A stretch of 37,954 nucleotides of DNA from Candidatus Gastranaerophilales bacterium (GCA_944323285.1 CALURV010000001.1:1-37954), one strand, 5' to 3'; shown: positions 7,257 to 15,710, counted from the first letter of the stretch. The notes: generated by a model from the letters alone, not told the origin. Numbers and translations are program-made.

Positions 7257-8270
7257 ATGAATATTACTAATATACAAAGTTATAAAGTTTTAAGCTTTAA
7301 AGGATATGATGCTATACCTTTAAAAGCCCTTCATATTGCTAATCATATGGGGAAAATAGAAGAAGAATTACAGGATATTGCAGATAAAGAAAACTTTTCA
7401 TTAAAAAAATCACAATATAATCAATCTTTTAATCAAGACTTCAAAGTAATACTTGAAAACAAAGGAAAACCAAAACTTATAATGAAAGATAACATTGCAA
7501 TAATGAATGGATATCAATCAGAAATAGATTCTCATTATGGAATGAAAAGCGAACTTTATGGTATATCTGACCAATCTAAAGGATTCATTTCCGGTGGTAA
7601 TTTTTTCTTAGGCAAAAAACCTTCAGGTGAAAAATGGATGCTTATTGGAGCATCCGAACAATTTTTTCTGCCAAATAAAAAACAAATCGCCGAATTATAT
7701 AATGTAAAAGAAGAAAATATACATTTTATACAACAACAAGATTATCATCTTGATTTATCTGTAAGACCTATTGGATTTCCTTTCGTACTTATAAATAATC
7801 CAGAATTAAGCCTAAGAAATGAACAAAAAGTAAAAGGCAGAAAAACTCATAAAAATGGATTTATGAATAAACAAGATCCCCAAATATTAGCTTATAAAAA
7901 AGCTTTTGAACAACTAAAACAAGCTGGATTTTATCCAATTCCGATAGGCGGAGTATATGGATTAGATGTAAATTTTATCAATGCAATAGTAAATAAACAC
8001 CCTGACGGTTCAATATCTTATATCACTAATTCATCAAAATGTGATAATGTATTTGTTTCGAAATATCAACGACAATTTGAGAAAGATCTTAAAAGAAAAC
8101 TTGATGAAATAAGAAAAACAAATTCTAATGCACCAACAATAAAAAGTTTATATTTTGTTCAAGGACAAAATTATGGACAACAAAATGAAATTATGGAAAA
8201 CTTAGTTGAAGGCCCTGGTGGTATTCATTGTATGTGCCTTGAAGAACCAGATTTTGATGTCTGGATATAA
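7257..8270 (+). CDS. Agmatine/peptidyl-arginine deiminase-fold protein with FKG N-terminus
   Basis: A 337-aa protein 48 bp after the helicase. Hallmarks of guanidino-modifying enzymes are visible: ISGGNFFLG near residue 112, HLDLSVRPI with H164-x-D166, and the C-terminal GPGGIHCMC with H324-C325, matching the GGxxHC nucleophile of agmatine deiminases. Overall similarity to known deiminases looks low and the substrate is unknown. The N-terminus (MNITNIQSYKVLSFKGYDA) shares the M-N/R-I...FKG pattern with two other proteins in this window and lacks a classical signal peptide. The ATG at 7257 is chosen over an in-frame TTG at 7236, because the first codons resemble those relatives. No Shine-Dalgarno is evident. 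Confidence 0.65.
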   Translation: MNITNIQSYKVLSFKGYDAIPLKALHIANHMGKIEEELQDIADKENFSLKKSQYNQSFNQDFKVILENKGKPKLIMKDNIAIMNGYQSEIDSHYGMKSELYGISDQSKGFISGGNFFLGKKPSGEKWMLIGASEQFFLPNKKQIAELYNVKEENIHFIQQQDYHLDLSVRPIGFPFVLINNPELSLRNEQKVKGRKTHKNGFMNKQDPQILAYKKAFEQLKQAGFYPIPIGGVYGLDVNFINAIVNKHPDGSISYITNSSKCDNVFVSKYQRQFEKDLKRKLDEIRKTNSNAPTIKSLYFVQGQNYGQQNEIMENLVEGPGGIHCMCLEEPDFDVWI

Positions 8271-8276
8271 TATAAA

Positions 8277-8303
8277 TTAATCTAATATCGTTTTTATTGG
8301 ACA
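8277..8303 (+). repeat. Short remnant of the TCTAG...GGACA intergenic repeat
   Basis: TTAATCTAATATCG followed by TTTTTATT and GGACA resembles the two ends of the larger intergenic repeat joined with the hairpins missing. It lies 6 bp after a stop codon. Compare 13765-13800. Confidence 0.4.
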
Positions 8304-8329
8304 TATTCAACTTAGTTATTTTTAATTTC

Positions 8330-8363
8330 TTGACAAAAAGAAAAAAATAATTATAAAAAAGTT
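8330..8363 (+). promoter_or_regulatory. Consensus promoter of the zinc-ribbon gene (leaderless)
   Basis: A perfect -35 TTGACA at 8330-8335, a 16-bp spacer and TATAAA at 8352-8357 place the expected transcription start at the ATG at 8364, only 6 nt after the -10. There is no room for a Shine-Dalgarno sequence in the mRNA. This is the best-supported promoter in the window. Confidence 0.7.
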
Positions 8364-8741
8364 ATGTTATTAGATTTCTTTTTACACAAACAAGAATGTC
8401 TCCATCTCAAAGTTCCTATAGATGTCGACGAAGCATATTGTCCTGATTGCGGTGAATTAATAAAGAACAAATGGTTCATTACACGCTGCTGTTGTTGCAA
8501 CATCAAAAGAACATCCCACTATGAATATAATGAAATAAAACCCAATACAAAATATTGCCCAAATTGCGGTTCTACTGAATTTTATATACAAGAACTCGAT
8601 AAAATTAATTTTACTGATGTTAATTATGCAATCTTAAAAAAGACAATAATTCCACAAAACAAAATTTCCACAAGTCAAATATGGATAGAAAAGGAGGATT
8701 CTCTAGCACAAGAAATAAAGCTTATAGGATTTAGTAAATAA
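8364..8741 (+). CDS. Small zinc-ribbon protein of unknown function
   Basis: A 125-aa cysteine-rich protein. CPDC at about residues 26-29 and the CCCC cluster near 42-45 could form one zinc site. CPNC (about 65-68) is a second ribbon knuckle. There is no membrane segment. I do not recognise the family; such proteins often bind nucleic acid or act as structural partners. It has its own strong promoter and terminator, so it is monocistronic. An AAGGAGG in the gene at about 8690 is internal, with no reading frame following that I could support. Confidence 0.75.
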   Translation: MLLDFFLHKQECLHLKVPIDVDEAYCPDCGELIKNKWFITRCCCCNIKRTSHYEYNEIKPNTKYCPNCGSTEFYIQELDKINFTDVNYAILKKTIIPQNKISTSQIWIEKEDSLAQEIKLIGFSK

Positions 8742-8751
8742 TACACACAAA

Positions 8752-8779
8752 AAAAACAGACTCAGCTGAGTCTGTTTTT
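8752..8779 (+). terminator. Intrinsic terminator, bidirectional
   Basis: A perfect 28-bp palindrome, AAAAACAGACTCAG then CTGAGTCTGTTTTT, begins 10 bp after the zinc-ribbon stop codon. The stem is flanked by A- and T-tracts, so it could work on both strands. Confidence 0.9.
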
Positions 8780-8794
8780 ATATCTACAATTAAA

Positions 8795-8916
8795 TTTAAT
8801 CTAGTATTGCACTTTGTTACCGAGTCATCCTCGCTAACAAAGTACTCACCTTTTAAAAATGCCACTCAAAAAAATTCACTCACACTTTCAGCTTATCGTG
8901 AATTTTTTTTCGGACA
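8795..8916 (+). repeat. Intergenic repeat, subtype A (122 bp)
   Basis: This copy starts TTTAATCTAGTATTGCAC and ends TTTTCGGACA. It holds two inverted repeats: ACTTTGTTA...TAACAAAGT and AAAATTCAC...GTGAATTTT followed by a T-tract. Near-identical copies lie at 15426-15546 and 17265-17385. It sits between two convergent genes. Confidence 0.9.
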
Positions 8917-8945
8917 TTTTAATTTTAATCAACTTGATTTTCAAG

Positions 8946-9872
8946 TTATAATGTTTTAATTTTATTAATCATATCACTTAGTACTTCATCAGCTTTATCA
9001 TTCTGAATTTGACAAGTACCTGCATTAATATGACCGCCACCTTCATATTCATACATCAAAGCACCCAAATCTATAGGACAAGATTTGTTTATAATTGATT
9101 TTCCAACTGCATATACTGTGTTTTGTTTATGTAATCCCCACAAAACATGAATTGAAAGATTACATTCAGGATGCAGGGCATATACCATAAATCTGTTACC
9201 AACATGAATAGTTTCTTCATTTCTTACATCTAAAATGGCAATTTTATCATCAACTCTTGTACATCTTTTTATTTGCTCAACAAATTTTTCTTGTTCACTA
9301 AAATATAAATCAACTCTTTCTTTTACATCAGGATCATGCATAATTTCATCAATTGATTTTTCTAAAAATAAATCAACTAATTTATACATTAACTCTAAAT
9401 TAGAAATTCTGAAATTTCTAAAACGACCAAGTCCGGTTCTGGCATCCATTAAGTAATTTAATAACACCCAATCTTTAGGATTAACAATATCTTCTTCTGT
9501 AAAATTAGTACAATCGGCTTTATCTACTGCATCCATTAAATCATGTAAAGATGCAGAGAATCTGTCTGCACCACCAAAATATTCATATATTACCCTTGCT
9601 GATGATGGTGCTGCAGGTTCAATTATATAATTATCTTTTACTTCTTTTATTCTTTTAGATTCACTTGAATGATGATCAAATGCTATGTAAACCCCACTGC
9701 AATATGGTAAACTTGCAGTAATGGTATTTTCCGGTAATTGTATTTTCCCATCCTGCACATCTTTAGGATGTACAAATTTAATTTCATCTATTAAACCTAT
9801 TTCTTTTAACAAAGCGGCACAAACCAAGCCATCAAAGTTGCTTCTTGTATATAGTGTATAAATTTCGCTCAT
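8946..9872 (-). CDS. DHH-family phosphoesterase
   Basis: A 308-aa cytoplasmic protein of the DHH/DHHA1 superfamily (NrnA, exopolyphosphatase and related proteins), manganese-dependent phosphodiesterases. Visible signatures are an N-terminal SNFDG, the FDHHSSE metal motif near residue 66, and the C-terminal GGGHINAG typical of DHHA1. The first motif reads NFDG rather than the usual NPDxD, so the substrate is uncertain. The start at 9872 is set by GGAGG directly upstream; a TATAAT lies at 9896-9891. Longer in-frame starts reach 9926 but overlap that promoter. It lies 64 bp after valS on the same strand. Confidence 0.85.
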   Translation of the reverse strand: MSEIYTLYTRSNFDGLVCAALLKEIGLIDEIKFVHPKDVQDGKIQLPENTITASLPYCSGVYIAFDHHSSESKRIKEVKDNYIIEPAAPSSARVIYEYFGGADRFSASLHDLMDAVDKADCTNFTEEDIVNPKDWVLLNYLMDARTGLGRFRNFRISNLELMYKLVDLFLEKSIDEIMHDPDVKERVDLYFSEQEKFVEQIKRCTRVDDKIAILDVRNEETIHVGNRFMVYALHPECNLSIHVLWGLHKQNTVYAVGKSIINKSCPIDLGALMYEYEGGGHINAGTCQIQNDKADEVLSDMINKIKTL

Positions 9873-9936
9873 AATATCCTCCATTTTTAAATTATAAGAT
9901 AATATTATTTTTTTTAAGCCATACATTAATATGAAT

Positions 9937-12585
9937 TTATGCCTTCAGGGAGTCTATTAATAAATTTATTGCTTTTTCCTGAACGCTAATTTCATCTATT
10001 CTGTTTTTTGTTTGTTCAATTAATTCAGGCTTTGCATTTGCAATAAATTTTTCATTATTCATTCTTGCAGATAAATTATTTTTTTCAGTTAATAATTTTT
10101 CCAGTTTTTTATTTTGACGTTTAACTTCTTCATTTAAATCAATAAGTCCTGCAAGCGGAATTATTATTTTAGAATTACTTACAACTGCAGAAGCTGATTG
10201 TTTAATTGTTGTATGATTTTCATCAACATATTTTATTTCTTCAACTTTTGCCAACCTGTGAATATAAGCTTCTACTTTTTTAAATACTTCTTCTTCTCCT
10301 TTTCCTGCAAGGATTTCAATATTAACTTTAGTTGAAACAGGTATATTAAAACTTTGTCTTACATTTCTTAAAGATTTAATTGTTTCAAAAACAAGTTCCA
10401 TTTGAATATTTTCTTGTAAGAAAGATAATCTATCTTCAAAAATCGGATATTTTTCAAGCATTATTGCTTTCACATTTGTATCTTTAGGGAGCAATTGCCA
10501 TATTGCTTCTGTTATATGAGGCATTACAGGATGTAATAATCTTAGAGTCATATCAAGTACATACTTTAAAACTCTTTGAGTATTCAATTTTAGTTCTTCA
10601 TTTTGAAGTTGAATCTTTGCTATTTCTACATACCAATCACAATAAGAATTCCAGAAAAAGTCATATAAAATATGTGCCATTTCACCTATTCTGTAATCTT
10701 TAATATTATCATTAACTTCTTTTGCTATTTCGTTTAATTTATTTAAAATCCATTTATCAGCTAATGTAAGTTCTTTAAAATCAATATCTTTATTATCTAC
10801 ACCTTGAAGATTCATAAGTACAAATCTTGAAGCATTCCAAATTTTATTTGCAAAGTTTCTTCCATATTCAAACTTTTCATCACTAATTTTAATATCCTGA
10901 CCACCATATGTGCATAAGGACGTAAGAGTAAATCTTAATGCATCACAGCCATATTTATCTATTATACCGACCGGATCTATTGTATTACCTTTAGATTTTG
11001 ACATCTTTTGCCCTTGTTCATCACGAATTAATCCGTGGATATAAACTGTAGAAAATGGAGCTTTCTTAGTAAATTCTTCACCCATTGTAATCATTCTGGC
11101 CACCCAGAAGAAAATAATATCAAAACCTGTTACCAAAGTTGAAGTAGGATAGAATTTCTTAAAATCTTCTGCTTCAGTATTAGGCCAACCCATAGTAGAG
11201 AAAGGCCATAATCCAGAAGAGAACCATGTATCTAAAACATCCTCATCTTGAGTATATTTACTTGGATCTGGGTTTTCTTTTGCAACAACCATTTCTCCTG
11301 TTTCTTTATTATAATATGCAGGAATTTGATGTCCCCACCATAATTGTCTTGAAATACACCAATCTCTTATATTTGTCATCCAGCCTAAATAGTTTTTTGT
11401 CCAACGTTCGGGAACAAATTTTATATCACCATCTTCAACTGCTTTAATTGCAGCTTTTGCCAAAGGAGCCATTCTTACAAACCATTGTTCTGATAATAAA
11501 GGCTCTATTGTTGTATTACATCTTTGACATTTACCTACATTGTGTTCGATTGGTTTTATTCTTACCAATCTATTGTTATATTCAAGAAGTTCAATTGTTT
11601 TCTTTCTGGCTTCTTCTCTTGTTAAACCTTGAACATCAACATGAACCTCAGGGCAATTTTTCATTCTGCCTTCCTCATCAATTACCCATATTGGTTTTAA
11701 ATTATGACGTTTACCTACTTCATAATCATTGGGGTCATGTGCAGGCGTTATTTTTAAAGCACCTGTTCCAAAATGTTTATCAACATAATCATCTGCTATT
11801 ATTGGAATTTCTCTTCCTGTTAAAGGAATAAGTACTGTTTTTCCTATTAAATCTTTATACTTAAAGTCAGTTGGATTAACAGCAACAGCAACATCACCAT
11901 ATATAGTTTCAGGTCTTGTTGTTGCAACCACAATTGCACCTTGTTCATCTTTTAATGGATAACTTATTTCCCATAAATTACTTTTTTCTGTTTCGTAATC
12001 CGTTTCAATATCAGATATTGCACTCTGACATCTTGGACACCAGTTTACTATATATGCACCTTTATATATTAAATCTTTTTCATAAAGCTTAACAAAAACT
12101 TCTTTTACTGCTTCGCTGCATCCTTTATCAAGTGTAAAACGAGTTCTTGATAAGTCAAAAGATGCTCCTAACCTTTTACATTGATGAAGTATTGCATCTT
12201 TATGTTCATTTGCCCATTCCCAGGTTTTTTCTACAAATTTTTCACGGCCTAAATCAAATCTTGTTTTGCCTTCTTTTCTCAACATTTTTTCAACAACATT
12301 TTGAGTTGCAATACCGGCATGGTCAGTTCCCGGCATCCATAATGTTTCATAACCTGACATTCTATGATATCTTACTAGAATATCTTGAAGAGTTTCATCC
12401 AATGCATGCCCCATATGAAGAACACCTGTTACATTCGGAGGAGGTATTACTATTGAATATGAAGGCTTATCTGATTTTGCATCAGCTTTAAAACACTCAT
12501 TATCCTCCCAGAATTTATATATTTTTTCTTCTGTTTCTTTCGCATTATAAACTGTAGGTAAATCTTCAATTTTGGTTAAACTCAT
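9937..12585 (-). CDS. valS: Valyl-tRNA synthetase
   Basis: An 882-aa class Ia aminoacyl-tRNA synthetase that charges tRNA-Val. The HIGH-type motif HMGH is at residues 57-60 (PPPNVTGVLHMGHAL), with DHAGIATQ following. The KMSKS loop (GQKMSKSKGN) is near residue 525. DTWFSSGLWPFSTMGWP is typical of ValRS, and the C-terminus carries the coiled-coil tail expected for the family. Length is normal. The ATG at 12585 follows AAGGG; an in-frame TTG at 12600 is the less likely start. A TATCCGATA-containing motif lies about 37 bp upstream. Confidence 0.98.
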   Translation of the reverse strand: MSLTKIEDLPTVYNAKETEEKIYKFWEDNECFKADAKSDKPSYSIVIPPPNVTGVLHMGHALDETLQDILVRYHRMSGYETLWMPGTDHAGIATQNVVEKMLRKEGKTRFDLGREKFVEKTWEWANEHKDAILHQCKRLGASFDLSRTRFTLDKGCSEAVKEVFVKLYEKDLIYKGAYIVNWCPRCQSAISDIETDYETEKSNLWEISYPLKDEQGAIVVATTRPETIYGDVAVAVNPTDFKYKDLIGKTVLIPLTGREIPIIADDYVDKHFGTGALKITPAHDPNDYEVGKRHNLKPIWVIDEEGRMKNCPEVHVDVQGLTREEARKKTIELLEYNNRLVRIKPIEHNVGKCQRCNTTIEPLLSEQWFVRMAPLAKAAIKAVEDGDIKFVPERWTKNYLGWMTNIRDWCISRQLWWGHQIPAYYNKETGEMVVAKENPDPSKYTQDEDVLDTWFSSGLWPFSTMGWPNTEAEDFKKFYPTSTLVTGFDIIFFWVARMITMGEEFTKKAPFSTVYIHGLIRDEQGQKMSKSKGNTIDPVGIIDKYGCDALRFTLTSLCTYGGQDIKISDEKFEYGRNFANKIWNASRFVLMNLQGVDNKDIDFKELTLADKWILNKLNEIAKEVNDNIKDYRIGEMAHILYDFFWNSYCDWYVEIAKIQLQNEELKLNTQRVLKYVLDMTLRLLHPVMPHITEAIWQLLPKDTNVKAIMLEKYPIFEDRLSFLQENIQMELVFETIKSLRNVRQSFNIPVSTKVNIEILAGKGEEEVFKKVEAYIHRLAKVEEIKYVDENHTTIKQSASAVVSNSKIIIPLAGLIDLNEEVKRQNKKLEKLLTEKNNLSARMNNEKFIANAKPELIEQTKNRIDEISVQEKAINLLIDSLKA

Positions 12586-12621
12586 TTCTTGACCCTTCAA
12601 CTTTAACTTATTTATAATAAC

Positions 12622-12636
12622 ATTATCCGATATAAA
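12622..12636 (-). promoter_or_regulatory. 15-bp motif shared by the valS and gpmI upstream regions
   Basis: ATTATCCGATATAAA on the plus strand is identical to 15374-15388, ahead of gpmI. Both lie 31-37 bp upstream of the minus-strand start codons. The core TATC-C-GATA is a dyad, and on the minus strand it reads GATAAT, a possible -10. It may be a shared promoter or operator. Confidence 0.4.
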
Positions 12637-12732
12637 TTTAAAATTTAAAGAAGTTATAGAATGAAAAAATTTATTAACATCAAAAATTTTTTTGCTGAAT
12701 TTTATAATAAATGTTATAATTTTATTAATATT

Positions 12733-13713
12733 ATGAATAAGAAAATAAAAATTATCCTAGCAAATGCTTTAATAATATTTTCAATTATATTATTACTAGA
12801 GTTTGTTCTATTTACAAGAGAATATTTAAAATGGGAAGATAAAACAAAACAACAAAACCTATACTTCAATAATACAATAAAAGGTTTTTCATTATATAAT
12901 TATATAACAACTTTATATGAAACATATATCACAATTTTTAACTCAAATATTCAAATAAATAAAAATTTTTTTAGACCAATAACATCTTATTCACAAGATA
13001 ACAAAAAAGAAAAACCTCCAATAATTTTACTTGGTTGTTCTTTTACATATGGCGATAACCTTTCTGAAACAGAAACTTTTTCATATGTTTTATCAAAATA
13101 TTCAAAAAGGGAAATCTATAACCTCGGATTAAGTGCGCGTTCACCACGTACGATGTTATATCTAATGAGAGAAAATTTTCAATTTACAAAAGAAAAATTA
13201 CTTAATAACAATTTGAATTTTGAGTATATTATTTATACATATATTTATGATCATAAAAGACGTTTATACGTTAATTTAATACAAAATGATATACCATATT
13301 ACAAAACTATTAAAAAGGATAATAATAAATATTTAAAATTTGTTCATTATAATTTCTTAAATAAAACTTTTATATTTAAAAATATTATGGAATTAGTATA
13401 TAAATATAAAAATAAATATAATCAAAAAGATATTTTTGATACTTTTGTAATATATATGAAAGAAATAAATAAAGAAATACAATCTAAATTTAATATTAAT
13501 AATAAAAGTCCAAAATTTGTTATTCTTGTATACATAGAAGATGGAACTGAGGATTGGAACGTTTTAAAACAGGATAATATTCTCATAATAAATATAAAAA
13601 AAGACTTAAATATTGATATAGATGAAGAAAAATATACCCTTTTTGATGGACATCCAAGCAAAGAAGCGTGGCAAGCAATAGTTCCTGCTCTTGTAAAAGA
13701 ATTAAACCTATAA
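12733..13713 (+). CDS. Membrane-anchored SGNH/GDSL-hydrolase-like protein
   Basis: A 326-aa protein with a basic N-terminus (MNKKIKI) and one hydrophobic anchor (about residues 8-27), so the rest is probably periplasmic. SGNH blocks are visible: ILLGCSFTYG with the nucleophile Ser, a central NLG, and the C-terminal LFDGHPSKEA holding the D-x-x-H pair. Such enzymes deacylate or acylate glycans or lipids; the substrate is unknown. The reading frame opens at an ATG at 12661 (AAAGAAG upstream). I prefer 12733, because TTGCTG-17-TATAAT (12692-12720) lies inside the extra codons and the shorter start gives a classical anchor. Confidence 0.7.
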   Translation: MNKKIKIILANALIIFSIILLLEFVLFTREYLKWEDKTKQQNLYFNNTIKGFSLYNYITTLYETYITIFNSNIQINKNFFRPITSYSQDNKKEKPPIILLGCSFTYGDNLSETETFSYVLSKYSKREIYNLGLSARSPRTMLYLMRENFQFTKEKLLNNNLNFEYIIYTYIYDHKRRLYVNLIQNDIPYYKTIKKDNNKYLKFVHYNFLNKTFIFKNIMELVYKYKNKYNQKDIFDTFVIYMKEINKEIQSKFNINNKSPKFVILVYIEDGTEDWNVLKQDNILIINIKKDLNIDIDEEKYTLFDGHPSKEAWQAIVPALVKELNL

Positions 13714-13742
13714 TAAAAGCCCCATAAATGAGGCTTTTATTA
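13712..13742 (+). terminator. Intrinsic terminator, bidirectional
   Basis: AATAAAAGCC pairs with GGCTTTTATT across a loop of about 10 nt, overlapping the stop codon region of the SGNH gene. A/T flanks on both sides suit convergent transcription with gpmI. Confidence 0.85.
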
Positions 13743-13764
13743 TATTATCCAGCATCTTACTAAA

Positions 13765-13800
13765 TTTAATCTAGTATCGGACATTTTACCAAGTCCACTC
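13765..13800 (+). repeat. Deleted derivative of the intergenic repeat
   Basis: TTTAATCTAGTATC runs directly into GGACA, the two ends of the full repeat joined at a shared TCG. TTTTACCAAGTC follows, which resembles an interior piece of other copies. It looks like an internal deletion or an excision product. Confidence 0.55.
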
Positions 13801-13803
13801 AAC

Positions 13804-15342
13804 TTATTTATTACTTGAGACAAGTTCTTTTATTAATGATTGACCTGTCATTTCTTTTGGTTTTTCTATTCCCATAATATCAAGAACAGTTGGAGCTATA
13901 TCACATAAAGCACCTGTCTCTTTAAGTTCTATATTACCATCATTAATTACGAATAAAGGAACAGGGTTTGTTGTATGTGCAGTATATGGCGCATGTGTAA
14001 CTTTATCTTCCATACATTCAGCATTACCGTGGTCTGCAGTTAATACAACAGCTACATCATTTGCTTTTGCTTTTTCAACAATTTTACCAACACAAGCATC
14101 AACTGTTTCACAAGCTTTAACAGCAGCTTCCATAACCCCTGTATGCCCAACCATATCAGGATTTGCAAAATTTACTAATATAAAACCGTAATCTTTATTA
14201 TCAATAGCTTTTAAAACCTCTTCACAAACAGCAGGTGCACTCATTTCAGGCTGCAGGTCATAAGTTGCAACTTTTGGTGAATTTATAAGTACTCTTGTTT
14301 CTAATTTATTTGGTTCATCAATACCGCCATTAAAGAAGAATGTAACATGTGCATATTTTTCTGTTTCCGCAGTTCTAAATTGTTTTATACCGTTTTTATC
14401 CAAAACTTCACCAAGCAAGTTAACAAGTTCTTGAGGTTCAAATGCAACAGGAAACGGAAATGATGCATCATATTGTTTGAATGTTACATAATATAGATTT
14501 TTTCTTACTGCTTTTCTGTTAAACCCGTCAAAGTTTTCAAACATCATCGCTTTGGATATTTCTCTTGCTCTATCCGGTCTAAAATTAAAGAAAATTATTG
14601 CATCATTATCTTCAATTCTTGAATTTGGAACATCTATAACCGTAGGTTCAACAAATTCATCTGTTATACCTTTCGCATATGAAGCTTCTACTGCTTCAAC
14701 AGCTGATTCTGCTTTATTACCTTCACCTAAAACAAGCATATTATATGCTTTTTCGACTCTATCCCAGCGGTTATCTCTATCCATTGCATAGTATCTTCCG
14801 CTTACTGATGCTATTGGAGGAAGTCCTGCTTCTTCTAACTTAGCTTCAACCTGAGATAAGAATTCAACAGCACTTTTGGGAGGCGTATCTCTGCCATCTA
14901 AAAATGCGTGGAAATAAACTTTCTTTAGACCTTGCTGTTTGGCAAATTCTATCAAAGCTAAAATATGATCTAATGAAGAGTGAACTCCGCCTGTTGATAC
15001 AAGCCCATACATATGAAGTGATGAATTATACTTTTTAACATGTTCAACTGCTTTTAAGAATTTTTCATTTGTATAAAAATCACCATCTTTAATTGCTTTA
15101 TTAATTCTTGTTAAATCTTGGTAAACAACTCTGCCGGCACCTATGTTTAAGTGACCTACTTCAGAATTTCCCATTTGACCATCGGGAAGACCCACATGCT
15201 CTCCATCTGCAAAAATTTGCATATTTGGTTCTTCTTTATAAAACCTATCTATATTTGGAGTATTTGCAACTTTAGTTGCATCTTTAGGGCAATCGTTATT
15301 TATACCCCATCCATCCATTATACAAAGTAATACTCTTTTCAT
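13804..15342 (-). CDS. gpmI: 2,3-bisphosphoglycerate-independent phosphoglycerate mutase
   Basis: A 512-aa two-metal enzyme of the alkaline-phosphatase superfamily, interconverting 3- and 2-phosphoglycerate in glycolysis. The N-terminal MDGWG supplies the first metal Asp (residue 10). MGNSEVGHLNIGAGR holds the catalytic phospho-Ser at residue 60. DGRDTPP and the C-terminal TADHGNAE and H-T-T-NPVP segments complete the metal sites. Length is typical. AAGGGGAAT just before the ATG is a good ribosome-binding site. The shared 15-bp motif at 15374-15388 lies upstream. Confidence 0.98.
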   Translation of the reverse strand: MKRVLLCIMDGWGINNDCPKDATKVANTPNIDRFYKEEPNMQIFADGEHVGLPDGQMGNSEVGHLNIGAGRVVYQDLTRINKAIKDGDFYTNEKFLKAVEHVKKYNSSLHMYGLVSTGGVHSSLDHILALIEFAKQQGLKKVYFHAFLDGRDTPPKSAVEFLSQVEAKLEEAGLPPIASVSGRYYAMDRDNRWDRVEKAYNMLVLGEGNKAESAVEAVEASYAKGITDEFVEPTVIDVPNSRIEDNDAIIFFNFRPDRAREISKAMMFENFDGFNRKAVRKNLYYVTFKQYDASFPFPVAFEPQELVNLLGEVLDKNGIKQFRTAETEKYAHVTFFFNGGIDEPNKLETRVLINSPKVATYDLQPEMSAPAVCEEVLKAIDNKDYGFILVNFANPDMVGHTGVMEAAVKACETVDACVGKIVEKAKANDVAVVLTADHGNAECMEDKVTHAPYTAHTTNPVPLFVINDGNIELKETGALCDIAPTVLDIMGIEKPKEMTGQSLIKELVSSNK

Positions 15343-15373
15343 AATATTCCCCTTTTTATATCAGTATACTTTT

Positions 15374-15388
15374 ATTATCCGATATAAA
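15374..15388 (-). promoter_or_regulatory. 15-bp motif shared with valS, upstream of gpmI
   Basis: This is an identical copy of 12622-12636. On the minus strand it reads TTTATATCGGATAAT, followed by a possible -10 TATACT and then the GGGGA ribosome-binding site. Function is inferred from identity and equivalent placement only. Confidence 0.4.
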
Positions 15389-15425
15389 AAAAAGATTTAA
15401 AGTATTTTTATATTAATTTTTTAGA

Positions 15426-15546
15426 TTTAATCTAGTATCACACTTTGTTACCGAGTCAACCCCAACTACAAAGTACTCACCTTTTAAAAACGCCACTCAA
15501 AAAATTCACTCACACTTTTAGCTTATCGTGAATTTTTTCTCGGACA
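15426..15546 (+). repeat. Intergenic repeat, subtype A (121 bp)
   Basis: The ends are the same as at 8795-8916 (TTTAATCTAGTATCACAC and TTTTCTCGGACA). The right-hand hairpin is intact, while the left-hand inverted repeat is partly eroded (TTTGTTA versus TACAAAG). It lies between the 42-aa gene and gpmI, both on minus. Confidence 0.9.
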
Positions 15547-15581
15547 TATTACAAAGTATAAAATTAATAATAGATGAAAAG

Positions 15582-15710
15582 CTAATTGCTAATTAAAGCA
15601 GTACAACATTCTTCAATAACCATAGGGAGCATCTTTTTGTCTTCTCCCACTATAAGATCTGTACAAGGTGATTTAATCATCTCCGGAAGCATTACAAAGC
15701 CTGTGTGCAT
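15582..15710 (-). CDS. Small 42-aa protein, unrecognised
   Basis: The ATG at 15710 is preceded by AAAGGAG at 5-nt spacing, one of the best ribosome-binding sites in the window. TATATAAA-type -10 sequences lie just upstream. The peptide starts MHTGFVMLPEMIKSPC and has a central acidic VGEDKK and a C-terminal EECC. It has three cysteines and no membrane segment. No homologue comes to mind. An intergenic repeat 36 bp downstream could terminate the transcript. The strong initiation signals make it a likely real gene. Confidence 0.6.
   Translation of the reverse strand: MHTGFVMLPEMIKSPCTDLIVGEDKKMLPMVIEECCTALISN

Noticed and set aside
11448-11831. 127-codon plus-strand frame opposite valS
   Set aside because: It is antisense to highly conserved valS codons, low-complexity Leu-rich, and has no start signals. 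The frames at 11226 and 12147 are rejected for the same reason.
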